A DNA stretch of 64,000 nucleotides from Burkholderia lata. GTDB lineage: Bacteria; Pseudomonadota; Gammaproteobacteria; Burkholderiales; Burkholderiaceae. The translations under genes were made by a program, and so were the position numbers. The first letter of the stretch is position 1, and the number at the start of each line of letters is the position of its first letter. A model generated the notes under the pieces. That model had not been told where the DNA came from. It saw nothing but the letters and a program-made list of their open reading frames with translations, and did no database searches. Shown here piece after piece: positions 34,603 to 43,713 of the stretch. The stretch is from NCBI RefSeq assembly GCF_902499335.1, contig NZ_CABVQK010000005.1, forward strand, positions 186,001 through 250,000, given 5' to 3'.

Positions 34603-35841
34603 TCAATTCCACGCATGGCGCGCCGGCCGCACGCCGTTCAGGTAGTAGTTGCCGACGAGGTGATATTTCCAGCGCACCGGATCGTGCAACGTATGCGTGC
34701 GTGCATTGCGCCAGTGCCGGTCGAGGTTGTGCTCGGCCAGCGTCGACTGCGTGCCGGCCAGCTCGAACAGCTTCTCGCCCGCAAGCAGCGCGATCTCCGT
34801 CGTCAGCACCTTCGCCTCGCCCACCGCCACCGACGCGCGCGCGACATCGTCCTCGGTCACGCCACCGCTCGCCGCGATCTCGTCGAGCGTACGCGCCGCG
34901 CGCTCCAGCAGCGCCTCCGCCGCATGCAGCTGAATGTGCAGATGGCCGATCTCGCGGATCGTCAACGGATCGTCGGCCGCCCGCTCGACACCGCTGTCGA
35001 CCCACGGCCGCGTGCGCGTGCGCACGAACGCCAGCGTATCGTCGAGCGCGGCCTTCGCGATGCCCGCGTCGATCGCCGCCTGGATGATCTGCGACAGCGG
35101 GCCGTTCAGCGTCGGCAGATCCGACACGCGCTGGGCCGGCAACACGTGCGACGCAGGCACGCGCACATTGTCGAGCACGACGGTGCCGCTCGCGGTGGTC
35201 CGCTGCCCGAACCCCGACCAGTCGTCGATCACGGTCAGCCCCGGCGTCGGCTGGCGAATGTACGCGAGCCACGCGCGGCGCTCGTCGTCGAGTCCGAGCA
35301 CCGGCACGTAATGCGCGAACAACGCGCCGGTCGAATAGAACTTGGTGCCGTCGACGACGTAATCGTCGCCGTCCTGCCGCACGCGTGTCTTCAGGTCGAG
35401 CACGTGCTTTGTGCCCTTCTCCGAAAAACCGTTGCCGAACCGCTTGCCGCTCAGCACTTCCGAGAAGAAGTGGCGCTTTTGCGCGTCGGTGCCGGTCAGC
35501 GCGATCACATCGACCAGCCCGAAATGATTCTGCGGCAACTGTCCGAGCGACGGATCGGCGGCCGCGACGATCTTCACCACCTCCGTCAGCGTCACATGCG
35601 ACACGCCCGCGCCACCATAGGCCTTCGGCACGGTGATGGCCCACAGCCCCGACTGCGAGAACCATTCGATTTCGTCACGTGGCAACCGCCGCTCCCGGTC
35701 GCGCTCGGCCGCCCCTTCCGCGAGCCGCTGCGCAAGCGCATGCGCGGCCGCGATGGCCTGCGCGTCGTCGGCGATCACGCGGGCCGCTTGCGGTTGCGTA
35801 TCGGCCGGCCGTTCCTGGATCGTGGCGCTCGTCTCTGACAT
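34603..35841 (-). CDS. SfnB-like acyl-CoA-dehydrogenase-fold sulfur acquisition protein
   Basis: A 412-residue flavoprotein of the acyl-CoA dehydrogenase/DszC fold. Supporting blocks are LWAITVPKAYGGAGVSHVTL, GKRFGNGFSEKGTKHVLDLK, DGTKFYSTGALFAHYVPVLG and the C-terminal DRHWRNARTHTLHDPVRWKY shared by SfnB and DszC-type enzymes. The dehydrogenase catalytic Glu region is replaced, which fits a flavin-dependent monooxygenase. The start at 35841 was chosen over 35916 by family pattern. It is divergent from a DszC-like gene and sits in a cluster for organosulfur use under sulfate limitation. Confidence 0.85.
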   Translation of the reverse strand: MSETSATIQERPADTQPQAARVIADDAQAIAAAHALAQRLAEGAAERDRERRLPRDEIEWFSQSGLWAITVPKAYGGAGVSHVTLTEVVKIVAAADPSLGQLPQNHFGLVDVIALTGTDAQKRHFFSEVLSGKRFGNGFSEKGTKHVLDLKTRVRQDGDDYVVDGTKFYSTGALFAHYVPVLGLDDERRAWLAYIRQPTPGLTVIDDWSGFGQRTTASGTVVLDNVRVPASHVLPAQRVSDLPTLNGPLSQIIQAAIDAGIAKAALDDTLAFVRTRTRPWVDSGVERAADDPLTIREIGHLHIQLHAAEALLERAARTLDEIAASGGVTEDDVARASVAVGEAKVLTTEIALLAGEKLFELAGTQSTLAEHNLDRHWRNARTHTLHDPVRWKYHLVGNYYLNGVRPARHAWN

Positions 35842-36050
35842 CGGGCTCTCCTGCTGATTGACGGAAACATTCAATCTAGCAGCGCCCCGCGCGCCGGCAA
35901 ACCGAGCGATTCGCACAACGATATTCCTTCGGCTGACAAACAGTGCGGCACGCCGCCCGCAACGAACCGCGCGTCAACGACGACATCGACGCCCCGGCAT
36001 CGATGCCGCGCCGCCTCGCCCGCGTAATGCGCGGTGGCGATAACGATGTA

Positions 36051-36062
36051 CGAATCCGTTAT
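36051..36062. promoter_or_regulatory. 12-bp motif shared by two organosulfur promoters, copy 1
   Basis: CGAATCCGTTAT lies 71 bases before the DszC-like start, in the sfnB/dszC-like divergent gap (35842-36132). The same 12 bases occur at 40641-40652 upstream of the ABC importer. A candidate site for a CysB/SsuR-type regulator. Confidence 0.4.
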
Positions 36063-36132
36063 TGGATCGTCCGCAGCGTGCTTCCTATACTGGCCTGCCG
36101 GCATCGACGGCCCGCCTTTCAAGGACCCCCGC

Positions 36133-37404
36133 ATGACTTCGTCTCCCGCAGCAACCGACCTTTCCACCGGCACCGACTATGACGCGCTTGCCAGCCGCTT
36201 CAGGCCGATCTTCGACCGCATCGCGGCCGGCACCGCGGAACGCGAACGCCGCCGCGAACTGCCGCACGACGCGATCGGCTGGCTGAAGGCCGCCGGCTTC
36301 GGCGCCGTGCGGCTACCGGTGCGCGACGGCGGCGCCGGCGCGTCGCTGCCGCAGCTGTTCCGGCTGCTGACCGAACTTGCGGCCGCCGATTCCAATCTGC
36401 CGCAGGCCTTGCGCGGGCACTTCGCGTTCGTCGAGGACTGGCTGAACGCGCCGCCCGGCGCCGATCGCCAGACGTGGTTCGACCGCTTCGCGAGCGGCCA
36501 GCTCGTCGGCAATGCGTGGACGGAAACCGGTGACGTGGCGCTCGGCCAGACCATCACGAAGGTGTCGGAAAAGAATGGCCGCCTCGTGCTGAACGGCCGG
36601 AAGTTCTACAGCACCGGCAGCCTGTTCGCCGACTGGATCGACGTGTTCGCGCAACGCGCGGATGACGGCAGCGACGTAATCGTCGCCGTCGCGACCGCGC
36701 AGCCCGGCGTGATCCGCGAAGATGACTGGGACGGCTTCGGCCAGACCACGACCGGCAGCGGCACCACGCGCTTCGAGGACGCGACGGTCGATGCACGGGA
36801 CGTGATCGACTTCGCGCGACGCTTCAAGTACCAGACCGCGTTCTACCAGCTCTTCCACGTCGCGACGCTGGCCGGCATCGGCCACGCGATCGTGCGCGAT
36901 GCGGGCGAACTGGTGCGCAATCGCACCCGCGTGTACAGCCACGGCAACGCCCCGCGCGCGGCCGACGACGCGCAGTTGCAGCAGGTGATCGGCGAGATCG
37001 CGTCGTGGGCCTATGCGGCCGACGCGCTCGCGGTGCGCGCCGCGCAGCCGCTGCAACTGGCCTACGAAACGCACTTCGGCGGCAACGATGCGGCCGAGCA
37101 CGACGCCAACGTCGCGGCCGAGATCGAATCCGCGCAAAGCCAGCTCGTCGTATCGGAACTCGTGCTGCGCGCGGCGACGCGCCTGTTCGACGCGCTCGGC
37201 GCATCGGCTACCCGCAGCACGACGGCACTCGACCGCCACTGGCGCAATGCGCGCACCGTGTCGTCGCACAATCCACTCGTGTACAAGGCGCGGATCGTCG
37301 GCGACTGGGTCATCAACGGGCGCACGCCGCCGTTCGTCTGGCAGGTCGGCAACGGCACGGGAGCGACCGCGGACACGCGTGCGGAAACGGGAGCCGCCCA
37401 ATGA
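36133..37404 (+). CDS. DszC-like flavin-dependent monooxygenase (acyl-CoA dehydrogenase fold)
   Basis: A 423-residue protein of the same fold as its divergent neighbour. Visible are FGAVRLPVRDGGAGASLPQL, GNAWTETGDVALGQTITKVS, NGRKFYSTGSLFADWIDVFA, GFGQTTTGSGTTRFEDATVD and the C-terminal DRHWRNARTVSSHNPLVYKA. DszC-type enzymes use reduced FMN to oxidise sulfur compounds. It overlaps the next monooxygenase by four bases (ATGA), implying translational coupling and a joint pathway. Its flavin reductase must come from elsewhere, as none is in this window. Confidence 0.85.
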   Translation: MTSSPAATDLSTGTDYDALASRFRPIFDRIAAGTAERERRRELPHDAIGWLKAAGFGAVRLPVRDGGAGASLPQLFRLLTELAAADSNLPQALRGHFAFVEDWLNAPPGADRQTWFDRFASGQLVGNAWTETGDVALGQTITKVSEKNGRLVLNGRKFYSTGSLFADWIDVFAQRADDGSDVIVAVATAQPGVIREDDWDGFGQTTTGSGTTRFEDATVDARDVIDFARRFKYQTAFYQLFHVATLAGIGHAIVRDAGELVRNRTRVYSHGNAPRAADDAQLQQVIGEIASWAYAADALAVRAAQPLQLAYETHFGGNDAAEHDANVAAEIESAQSQLVVSELVLRAATRLFDALGASATRSTTALDRHWRNARTVSSHNPLVYKARIVGDWVINGRTPPFVWQVGNGTGATADTRAETGAAQ

Positions 37405-38795
37405 GCAAGACCATCCGCTTCAATGCATTCGAGATGAACTGCGTCGGCCACCAGTCGCCCGGGCTGTGGGCGCATCCGCGCGACCGCTCGTGGCAGTACA
37501 AGGATCTCGACTACTGGACCGACCTCGCCCGCGTGCTCGAGCGCGGCATCTTCGACGCGATCTTCATCGCGGACGTGATCGGCTACTACGACGTCTACAA
37601 GGGCAGCAACTACCACGCGCTGCACCAGGCCGCGCAGATCCCGGTGAACGATCCGCTGCAGCTCGCCGCGCCGATCGCGATGGCGACCGAGCATCTCGGC
37701 ATCGGCATCACCGCCTCGACGACGTTCGAGCACCCGTACACATTCGCGCGCCGGTTGTCGACCGCCGACCATCACACGAAGGGCCGGCTCGCGTGGAATA
37801 TCGTCACGTCCTACCTCGAAAGCGGCGCGAAGAACGTCGGCGATAACGGCTTGCGCACGCACGACGACCGCTATGCGGTCGCGGCCGAATACGTCGAGGT
37901 GCTGTACAAGCTGTTCGAAGGCAGCTGGGAAGACGGCGCGGTGGTGCGCGATCGCGACGGCCGCGTGTTCACGCATCCGGAGAAGGTGCACGAGATCGGC
38001 CACAAGGGCCGCTTCTTCGACGTGCCCGGCTACCACCTGTGCGAACCGTCGCCGCAGCGCACGCCGGTGCTGTTCCAGGCCGGCGCGTCCGGCCCCGGCA
38101 AAACGTTCGCCGCGCAGCACGCCGAATGCGTGTTCGTCGCCGCGCCGACCCGTCCGCAGCTCGCGCGCTACGTGGCCGACGTGCGTGCTCAGGCAACTTC
38201 CGCCGGGCGCGACGCGAGCAAGGTATTGATCTACAACCTCGTCACCGTGATCGTCGACGAAACCGACGAGAAGGCGCAGGCCAAGTTCGACGAGTATCGC
38301 AAGTACGTGTCGTACGACGGCTCGCTGGTGTTCATGTCCGGCTGGACCGGCATCGACTTCGGCCAGTACGCGCCGAACGATCCCGTCCGGCGCGTCGAGA
38401 CGAATGCGATCGTGTCGGCGGTCGAGCACCTGGCGGGCGGCGACACCGCATGGACGATCGAGGAGCTGGCGGCCTGGGGCGGCATCGGTGGCCTCGGCCC
38501 GGTCTTCGTCGGCTCGGCGGCGACCGTCGCGGACATCCTGCAGGAATGGGTCGCCGCGACCGACGTTGACGGCTTCAACCTCGCGTATGCGGTCGCGCAC
38601 GAAACCTTCGAGGATGTCGTGCGTTATCTCGTCCCCGAGCTGCAGCGGCGCGGCGTGTATCCGACCGGCTATGCGCCGGGCACGCTGCGCGAGAAACTGT
38701 TCGGCCGGTCGGCACGGCTGCCGGACGAACATCCGGCCGCGCAATTCCGCGACATCGAGCAGGTGAAGCGCGATGCCGAACGCGTGGCCGCCTAG
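37401..38795 (+). CDS. NtaA/DszA-family FMN-dependent monooxygenase
   Basis: A 464-residue luciferase-like monooxygenase of the NtaA/SnaA/DszA/DmoA family. The start MSKTIRFNAFEMNCVGHQSP, then FDAIFIADVIGYYDVYKGS, TFARRLSTADHHTKGRLAWN and VLFQAGASGPGKTFAAQHAE, are diagnostic and include the FMN phosphate-binding region. Such enzymes use reduced FMN and oxygen to cleave C-S or C-N bonds. Start and stop codons overlap the preceding gene (ATGA). With the DszC-like and SfnB-like neighbours it probably desulfonates or oxidises an alkyl sulfur compound to release sulfite. Confidence 0.9.
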   Translation: MSKTIRFNAFEMNCVGHQSPGLWAHPRDRSWQYKDLDYWTDLARVLERGIFDAIFIADVIGYYDVYKGSNYHALHQAAQIPVNDPLQLAAPIAMATEHLGIGITASTTFEHPYTFARRLSTADHHTKGRLAWNIVTSYLESGAKNVGDNGLRTHDDRYAVAAEYVEVLYKLFEGSWEDGAVVRDRDGRVFTHPEKVHEIGHKGRFFDVPGYHLCEPSPQRTPVLFQAGASGPGKTFAAQHAECVFVAAPTRPQLARYVADVRAQATSAGRDASKVLIYNLVTVIVDETDEKAQAKFDEYRKYVSYDGSLVFMSGWTGIDFGQYAPNDPVRRVETNAIVSAVEHLAGGDTAWTIEELAAWGGIGGLGPVFVGSAATVADILQEWVAATDVDGFNLAYAVAHETFEDVVRYLVPELQRRGVYPTGYAPGTLREKLFGRSARLPDEHPAAQFRDIEQVKRDAERVAA

Positions 38796-39003
38796 CGTGA
38801 CGGCCATGCGGCGGCTGGTTGGCCCGCGTGCGGGCCGGCCGGCTTCCTCTTCACGCTGAGCAGCAACCGGTGCGTCGGGCCGCTCGCCCGACCGCCGCCT
38901 GATCCCCTTCCCCTCATCCGAAGTCCAATGCGGCCCCGATGCGCGTTCTGCTTCCGCACGCGCACATCGAGCGTGCTCGAAATCGTGGCTGTAGCAACGA
39001 CGA

Positions 39004-39025
39004 CGCGCGCACCAAAGCGTGCGCG
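39004..39025 (+). terminator. Candidate terminator between convergent genes
   Basis: An 8-bp perfect stem (GCGCGCAC with GTGCGCGC) around a 6-base loop, followed on the plus strand by TTGTT. It lies 208 bases after the monooxygenase stop and 34 bases before the stop of the convergent MFS gene. The weak T tract lowers confidence. Confidence 0.4.
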
Positions 39026-39058
39026 CTTGTTCCTGACGACGAGCGATCCCGGCCGCGT

Positions 39059-40486
39059 TCACACAACGCCATCGTCGTCGATGTCGTGCGCCGTCGGCTC
39101 GTAGCGCACGATCAACAGGAACACGATCGGCGTCGCGGCACTGATCGCGACGATCCAGAACATGTCCGTGCCGAGCCGCGCCTGCAGGATCGGCAGCACG
39201 AACAGCGCGAGCGCCTGACCGATGCCGCACAGCGAACGCCCGAAGCCGACGCCGGTGCCGCGGATCGCCGCCGGATACGACAGCGTCGGATAGATCATCA
39301 TCTGCGCGCCCGGCCCGAAACCTTCGGCGAACAGCCAGGTGCCGAGCATCAACAGCACGAAGCCGATCGCGAGTGCGCCATGCGGATGCCCCGCCAGCGC
39401 GAGCGCCACGAGCGCGACGAACTGGAGCGCGAACCCCGCGATCGCGACATGGCGCGACGCATGGCGATGGGCGAGGCGCATGCCCAGCAAGCCACCGGTG
39501 AACGCAAACAGGACGTTCAGCGCCAGCGACGCCGCGATCGTCTCGAACACGCCCGCACCGAGAAACTGCGACAGGATCGACGGCAGGAAGAAGGCGATCG
39601 CCGTGTATTCGAACGGGATGCACAGGTTCATCACGCTGGCGACGATCGTGCGCGCCAGGTACGGGCGCTGGAACAGCACGCGAATCCGGACGGGCGGCTG
39701 GCTCGGCGCGCGTCGGGCATCCTCCGCTTCGTGTGCGTGAATCCCGTACGACTCGCGCAGAATCCGAGCGGCATTGGCGAGATCGCCCTGGTTCGCGGCC
39801 CACAGCGGCGATTCGTTCATGAAGCGGTTCCTGAACAGGATGATGACGAGCGCGGGCACCGCGCCGAAGATCAGCGACGCGCGCCAAAGCCATCCCGCAT
39901 GCTCGGCAGGCAGCAGGAAATACAGTCCGAAGATCAGCAGGAAGCAGACCGAGGAAGCCACGTACCACATCGGGCACCACGCCGCGAGCCGCGACGCCTT
40001 GTTGCCGCGACCGTTGAACTTCGAGAATTCCGCGAGAAACGCCATCGCGACGGGCAGGTCGATGCCGACGCCGAGCCCCATGACGAAGCGCGCGCCGATC
40101 AGCACCCATACATTGGGCGCCAGCCCGGCCGCGATCGCCGCGACCACGAAGAACAGCATGTCGGCCATGAACACCTGATAGCGGCCGATCTTGTCGGTCA
40201 GCCATCCGCCGATCAGGCTGCCGAAGATCGTGCCGATCATGATCGCCGACCCGACCAGCCCGGTCAGCGCCGGTGTCAGGCCGAACTCGCGCGCCACGTC
40301 GTCGATCCCGTAGGACAGCGTCGTCAGGTCGTACGCATCGAGAAAGACGCCCCCGAGCGCCAGCAGCACGATCATCCGTGCATGGCTGACCGAGCTGTCC
40401 ACGGTGTTGATCAGGCGCGCGACGTCGCTTGCCGAACGAATGGGGGAAGAAACCGGGGGGATGGCGTTGATATCGATCGAACTCAT
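39059..40486 (-). CDS. MFS transporter, sugar-porter/metabolite symporter type
   Basis: A 475-residue membrane protein with 12 hydrophobic segments. Features are GGVFLDAYDLTTLSYGIDDV in helix 1, the loop motif GGWLTDKIGRYQVFM, GARFVMGLGVGIDLPVAMAF and a central cytoplasmic loop. The start at 40486 precedes a short hydrophilic N-terminus. It lies inside the organosulfur cluster, divergent from the sulfonate-type ABC importer, so it may bring in the substrate of the monooxygenases; this rests on position only. Confidence 0.85.
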   Translation of the reverse strand: MSSIDINAIPPVSSPIRSASDVARLINTVDSSVSHARMIVLLALGGVFLDAYDLTTLSYGIDDVAREFGLTPALTGLVGSAIMIGTIFGSLIGGWLTDKIGRYQVFMADMLFFVVAAIAAGLAPNVWVLIGARFVMGLGVGIDLPVAMAFLAEFSKFNGRGNKASRLAAWCPMWYVASSVCFLLIFGLYFLLPAEHAGWLWRASLIFGAVPALVIILFRNRFMNESPLWAANQGDLANAARILRESYGIHAHEAEDARRAPSQPPVRIRVLFQRPYLARTIVASVMNLCIPFEYTAIAFFLPSILSQFLGAGVFETIAASLALNVLFAFTGGLLGMRLAHRHASRHVAIAGFALQFVALVALALAGHPHGALAIGFVLLMLGTWLFAEGFGPGAQMMIYPTLSYPAAIRGTGVGFGRSLCGIGQALALFVLPILQARLGTDMFWIVAISAATPIVFLLIVRYEPTAHDIDDDGVV

Positions 40487-40835
40487 CGCATTCCTTAATT
40501 TCGTTTCACAACGAATGGCACTGTCCGCATCCGGCACCGGCATCGTGCGCATTCATTCACGACCGGCGGAGCCCGGCGCAACCGCACGCCGCATCGACAC
40601 CCGATGCCGTCGCGTTCCGGCAGCACGCATTCTGTTCTCCCGAATCCGTTATCCCAAGCGATATAAATCGATAAATTAATCGGCCCGCGTCATAAAGTTG
40701 CTCGCCGTCCGCGCTTAGCAGCAGCGCGCATGTTCAATCGCGGATTTCTTCGTTCGCGGATCGCCGATGCTTCGTTACATTAGCCGGTCACCCTGCCTGT
40801 TCGCGGCACCTTGCCGCCCTTCCGGAGAATCCCCG
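40487..40835. promoter_or_regulatory. Divergent promoter region with repeated 12-bp motif
   Basis: A 349-base gap between the MFS and ABC genes. It holds an AT-rich patch at 40640-40700 (ATATAAATCGATAAATTAAT) and the motif CGAATCCGTTAT at 40641-40652 that is also found before the DszC-like gene. This is the likely site of sulfur-limitation control for both directions. Confidence 0.45.
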
Positions 40836-41828
40836 ATGAAGCTGTCCTGGTCCCGCGCGTGGCGCGCCGCGGCCCTCGTCGTTGCCGCGTTCGCCGGCCT
40901 CGTCTCGGTGCACGCCCGCGCGGCCACGCCCGCGGAAATCCGCGTCGACTACGCGTACTACTCACCGGAGAGCCTGGTGATCCGCCACTTCGGCTGGCTG
41001 GAAGACGAATTCAAGGCCGACCGCACGTCGATCCGCTGGGTGCTGAGCCTGGGCAGCAATCGCGCGCTCGAGTACCTGAACAGCGGCGCGGTCGATTTCG
41101 GTTCCGCCGCCGGTCTCGCGTCGGTGCTCGCGCGCGCGAACGGCAACCCGATCCATACGGTCTACGTGTTCTCCCGCCCCGAATGGACCGCGCTGGTAGT
41201 CCGCAAGGATTCGCCGATCCGCTCGCTCGCGGACCTGAAGGGCAAGAAGATCGCCGCGACGCGCGGCACCGATCCGTTCCTGTTCACGCTGCGCGCACTG
41301 CACACGGCCGGCCTGAGCCGCGACGATGTCGAGATCGTCAACCTGCAGCATCCCGACGGGCGCACCGCACTCGCGAACGGCCAGGTCGATGCGTGGGCGG
41401 GCCTCGATCCGCACATGGCCGCCGCGCAGCTCGACGACGGCGCTCGCCTGCTCTATCGCAATGTCGCGTTCAACACCTATGGCTTCCTGAACGTCCGCGA
41501 TGCGTTCGCCAGCCAGTACCCGCAGGCGGTCACGCGCGTACTGAAGGTCTACGAGCGCGCGCGCCAGTGGATCGTCGCGCATCCGGCCGACACGGCGCAG
41601 ATCGTGGCCGACGAATCGAAGGTATCGCTGCAGGTGGCGAAATTGCAGCTGCAGCGCAACGACTTCAGCGATCCCGTTCCGGGTGACACCCAGCGCGCGG
41701 CGCTGAAGGCGGCGGCGCCGGTGCTGACGGCCGAACAGCTGACCAAGCCCGGTGTCGATCCCGCGAAGATCGTCGATACGCTGATCGATCCGTCGTTCGC
41801 GCGCCCGCTCGTCGACGCTTCGCGCTGA
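40836..41828 (+). CDS. ABC transporter substrate-binding protein, SsuA-like
   Basis: A 330-residue periplasmic binding protein. A signal peptide with a basic N-terminus and hydrophobic core ends near HARAATPAEIRVDYA. The NMT1/SsuA pattern includes GSNRALEYLNSGAVDFGSAA, KDSPIRSLADLKGKKIAATR and NGQVDAWAGLDPHMAAAQ. It captures an aliphatic sulfonate or similar anion for the permease and ATPase that follow at once. GGAG precedes the ATG by eight bases. The ligand might also be a sulfate ester or taurine-like compound. Confidence 0.88.
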   Translation: MKLSWSRAWRAAALVVAAFAGLVSVHARAATPAEIRVDYAYYSPESLVIRHFGWLEDEFKADRTSIRWVLSLGSNRALEYLNSGAVDFGSAAGLASVLARANGNPIHTVYVFSRPEWTALVVRKDSPIRSLADLKGKKIAATRGTDPFLFTLRALHTAGLSRDDVEIVNLQHPDGRTALANGQVDAWAGLDPHMAAAQLDDGARLLYRNVAFNTYGFLNVRDAFASQYPQAVTRVLKVYERARQWIVAHPADTAQIVADESKVSLQVAKLQLQRNDFSDPVPGDTQRAALKAAAPVLTAEQLTKPGVDPAKIVDTLIDPSFARPLVDASR

Positions 41829-41839
41829 GACTGCCGCCC

Positions 41840-42691
41840 GTGACCGACACCGCTGCCCGCGACGACACGCTCGCGCCGCGCCGCCCTGCCTCGCCACGCA
41901 CCGGCCGCGATCCGCTTCGCCGGTGGCGGCTCGCAGGCCTCGCACTGCCCGTCGCGGCGCTCGCGTTGCTGGAGGTCATCGTGCGGCTGGGCTGGCTGCC
42001 GAACCATCTCGTCCCGGCGCCGAGCGAAATTCTCGACACGCTCGCCCGCATGGGCGTCACGCGCGTGGCGCGCCATGTCGGCGCGAGTACGCTGCGGGTC
42101 GCGGCAGGGTTTGCGGCGGGTGCCGGACTCGCGCTCGTCGTCGGCGCGGCGATGGGCCTGAGCCGCCGGATCGACGCGCTGTTCGAACCGACGTTCCAGG
42201 CACTGCGCGCGATTCCGTCGCTCGCCTGGGTGCCGGTGCTGTTGCTGTGGCTCGGCATCGATGAAGCACCGAAGATCACGCTGATCGCCATCGGCGCCTT
42301 CTTTCCGGTCCACCTCGCCGTGGTCGCCGGCATCCGCGACGTCGACCGCAAGCTCGTCGAGCTTGGCGCGGTGTACCGGCTCAGCCCGCTCGCACTATTC
42401 CGTCGCATCCTGCTGCCGGCCGCGCTGCCGCAGATCGTCACCGGCTTGCGCACCGGCCTCAGTCTCGCGTGGATGTTCATGGTCGCCGCGGAGCTGATCG
42501 CGGCCACGCGCGGCCTCGGCTTCCTGTTGAGCGACGGCCGGGAAACCGGGCGCCCCGATCTCGTGTTCGGTGCGATCCTGCTGCTGGCGTTGCTCGGCAA
42601 GCTGACCGACGGCGCGATGGCGCGCATCGAATCGCACTGGCTCGGTTGGCGCGACGCGTTCGACCACACGTCACGCAAGGTGTCGACATGA
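41840..42691 (+). CDS. ABC transporter permease, SsuC-like
   Basis: A 283-residue inner-membrane permease with six hydrophobic segments and the BPD_transp_1 coupling loop (ELGAVYRLSPLALFRRILLP ending in the EAA-like GAxY...RRILLPAALP). Other typical blocks are AIPSLAWVPVLLLWLG and GLSLAWMFMVAAELIAA. It starts with GTG 11 bases after the binding protein and overlaps the ATPase gene by four bases, forming an operon of three. Confidence 0.88.
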   Translation: MTDTAARDDTLAPRRPASPRTGRDPLRRWRLAGLALPVAALALLEVIVRLGWLPNHLVPAPSEILDTLARMGVTRVARHVGASTLRVAAGFAAGAGLALVVGAAMGLSRRIDALFEPTFQALRAIPSLAWVPVLLLWLGIDEAPKITLIAIGAFFPVHLAVVAGIRDVDRKLVELGAVYRLSPLALFRRILLPAALPQIVTGLRTGLSLAWMFMVAAELIAATRGLGFLLSDGRETGRPDLVFGAILLLALLGKLTDGAMARIESHWLGWRDAFDHTSRKVST

Positions 42692-43524
42692 GCACGCGTC
42701 CTTCCGCACACACAGCGGCTGGCACCGGTACACCGCTGCTCGACCTGCGAATCACGCGCAAGCTCTACGGCGATCGCACGATCCTCGCCGACGTCCCGCT
42801 GCGGGTCGCGCGCGGCGAGATCGTCTGCGTGGTCGGCCCGAGTGGTTGCGGCAAGAGCACGCTGCTGCGGATCGTCGCGGGCCTCGACACCGATTTCCGC
42901 GGCAGCGTGAAGCTGGGGGGCGTCGCACTCGACGGCCCCTCCCCGCGCGTCGGCGTGATCTTTCAGGAGCCGCGGCTGCTGCCGTGGTTATCGATCGCGG
43001 ACAACGTCGGCTTCGCGGCCGGCCCGCGAGGCGGGCGCGAGCCGGCCGTCGCAAGGCTGCTCGACGAAGTCGGCCTGGCCGGCGCCGCCCGGCAACTGCC
43101 GGCCACGTTGTCGGGCGGGATGGCCCAGCGCGCGGCAATCGCGCGCGGGCTGTTCGGCGAGCCGGACCTGCTGCTGCTCGACGAACCGTTCAGCGCGGTC
43201 GATGCGATGACCCGGATGCGCTTGCAGACGCTGCTGCTCGATGTCGTCGAGCGGCACCGGATGGCCGCGATCGTCGTCACGCACGATCTGGACGAGGCAC
43301 TGTATCTCGGCGATCGCGTGCTGATGCTGGCGCCCGACCCGGGCCGCGTCGACGACGAGATCCATGTCGAGTTCGCACGACCGCGCGATCGGCGCGACCC
43401 GTCGCTGGCCGTGCTGCGCGCACGGCTGCTGGACGCATTCCAGAATTTTCAGGATCGTGCCGACGAAACGAAGCGCCACCCGCGCGACTATCCAGCCGCC
43501 GAATCCGGAATCCGCGCCGGCTGA
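42688..43524 (+). CDS. ABC transporter ATP-binding protein, SsuB-like
   Basis: A 278-residue ATPase that powers the sulfonate-type importer. Walker A is GPSGCGKST, the Q-loop is in VIFQEPRLLPWLSIADNVGF, the signature is LSGGMAQRAAIARGLF, Walker B is LLLLDEPFSAVD and the H-loop His is in VVTHDLDEALYLGDR. The EPRLLPW block is typical of nitrate/sulfonate/taurine ABC ATPases. Its ATG overlaps the permease stop (ATGA). Confidence 0.92.
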   Translation: MSTRPSAHTAAGTGTPLLDLRITRKLYGDRTILADVPLRVARGEIVCVVGPSGCGKSTLLRIVAGLDTDFRGSVKLGGVALDGPSPRVGVIFQEPRLLPWLSIADNVGFAAGPRGGREPAVARLLDEVGLAGAARQLPATLSGGMAQRAAIARGLFGEPDLLLLDEPFSAVDAMTRMRLQTLLLDVVERHRMAAIVVTHDLDEALYLGDRVLMLAPDPGRVDDEIHVEFARPRDRRDPSLAVLRARLLDAFQNFQDRADETKRHPRDYPAAESGIRAG

Positions 43525-43713
43525 TTCATCACCGGCGTCTCCCGGCTCAGGCCCGGCACGCGTTCAGCGCCGGGACGACGCATCGGTCATGTCATACCGG
43601 TGCGACAGGAATCACTGTCGTATCGACGCCTCGACAGGGTGCGCGCGGTATCGAGCGCCCGCTCGCGCCGCGGCGACGTAACATGCTGCAACGCGCCGGT
43701 GCACCGGTGCACT

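Noticed and set aside
38821..38836. Hairpin GGCCCG-CGTG-CGGGCC as terminator of the monooxygenase operon
   Set aside because: No T tract follows; the hairpin at 39004-39025 is a better though still weak candidate.
37062..40205. A 1,047-codon open frame on the minus strand across the organosulfur genes
   Set aside because: It is antisense to the monooxygenase gene on the plus strand and out of frame with the minus-strand MFS gene; its translation is Arg/Ala/Gly-rich without domains, as expected from high-GC third-position bias.
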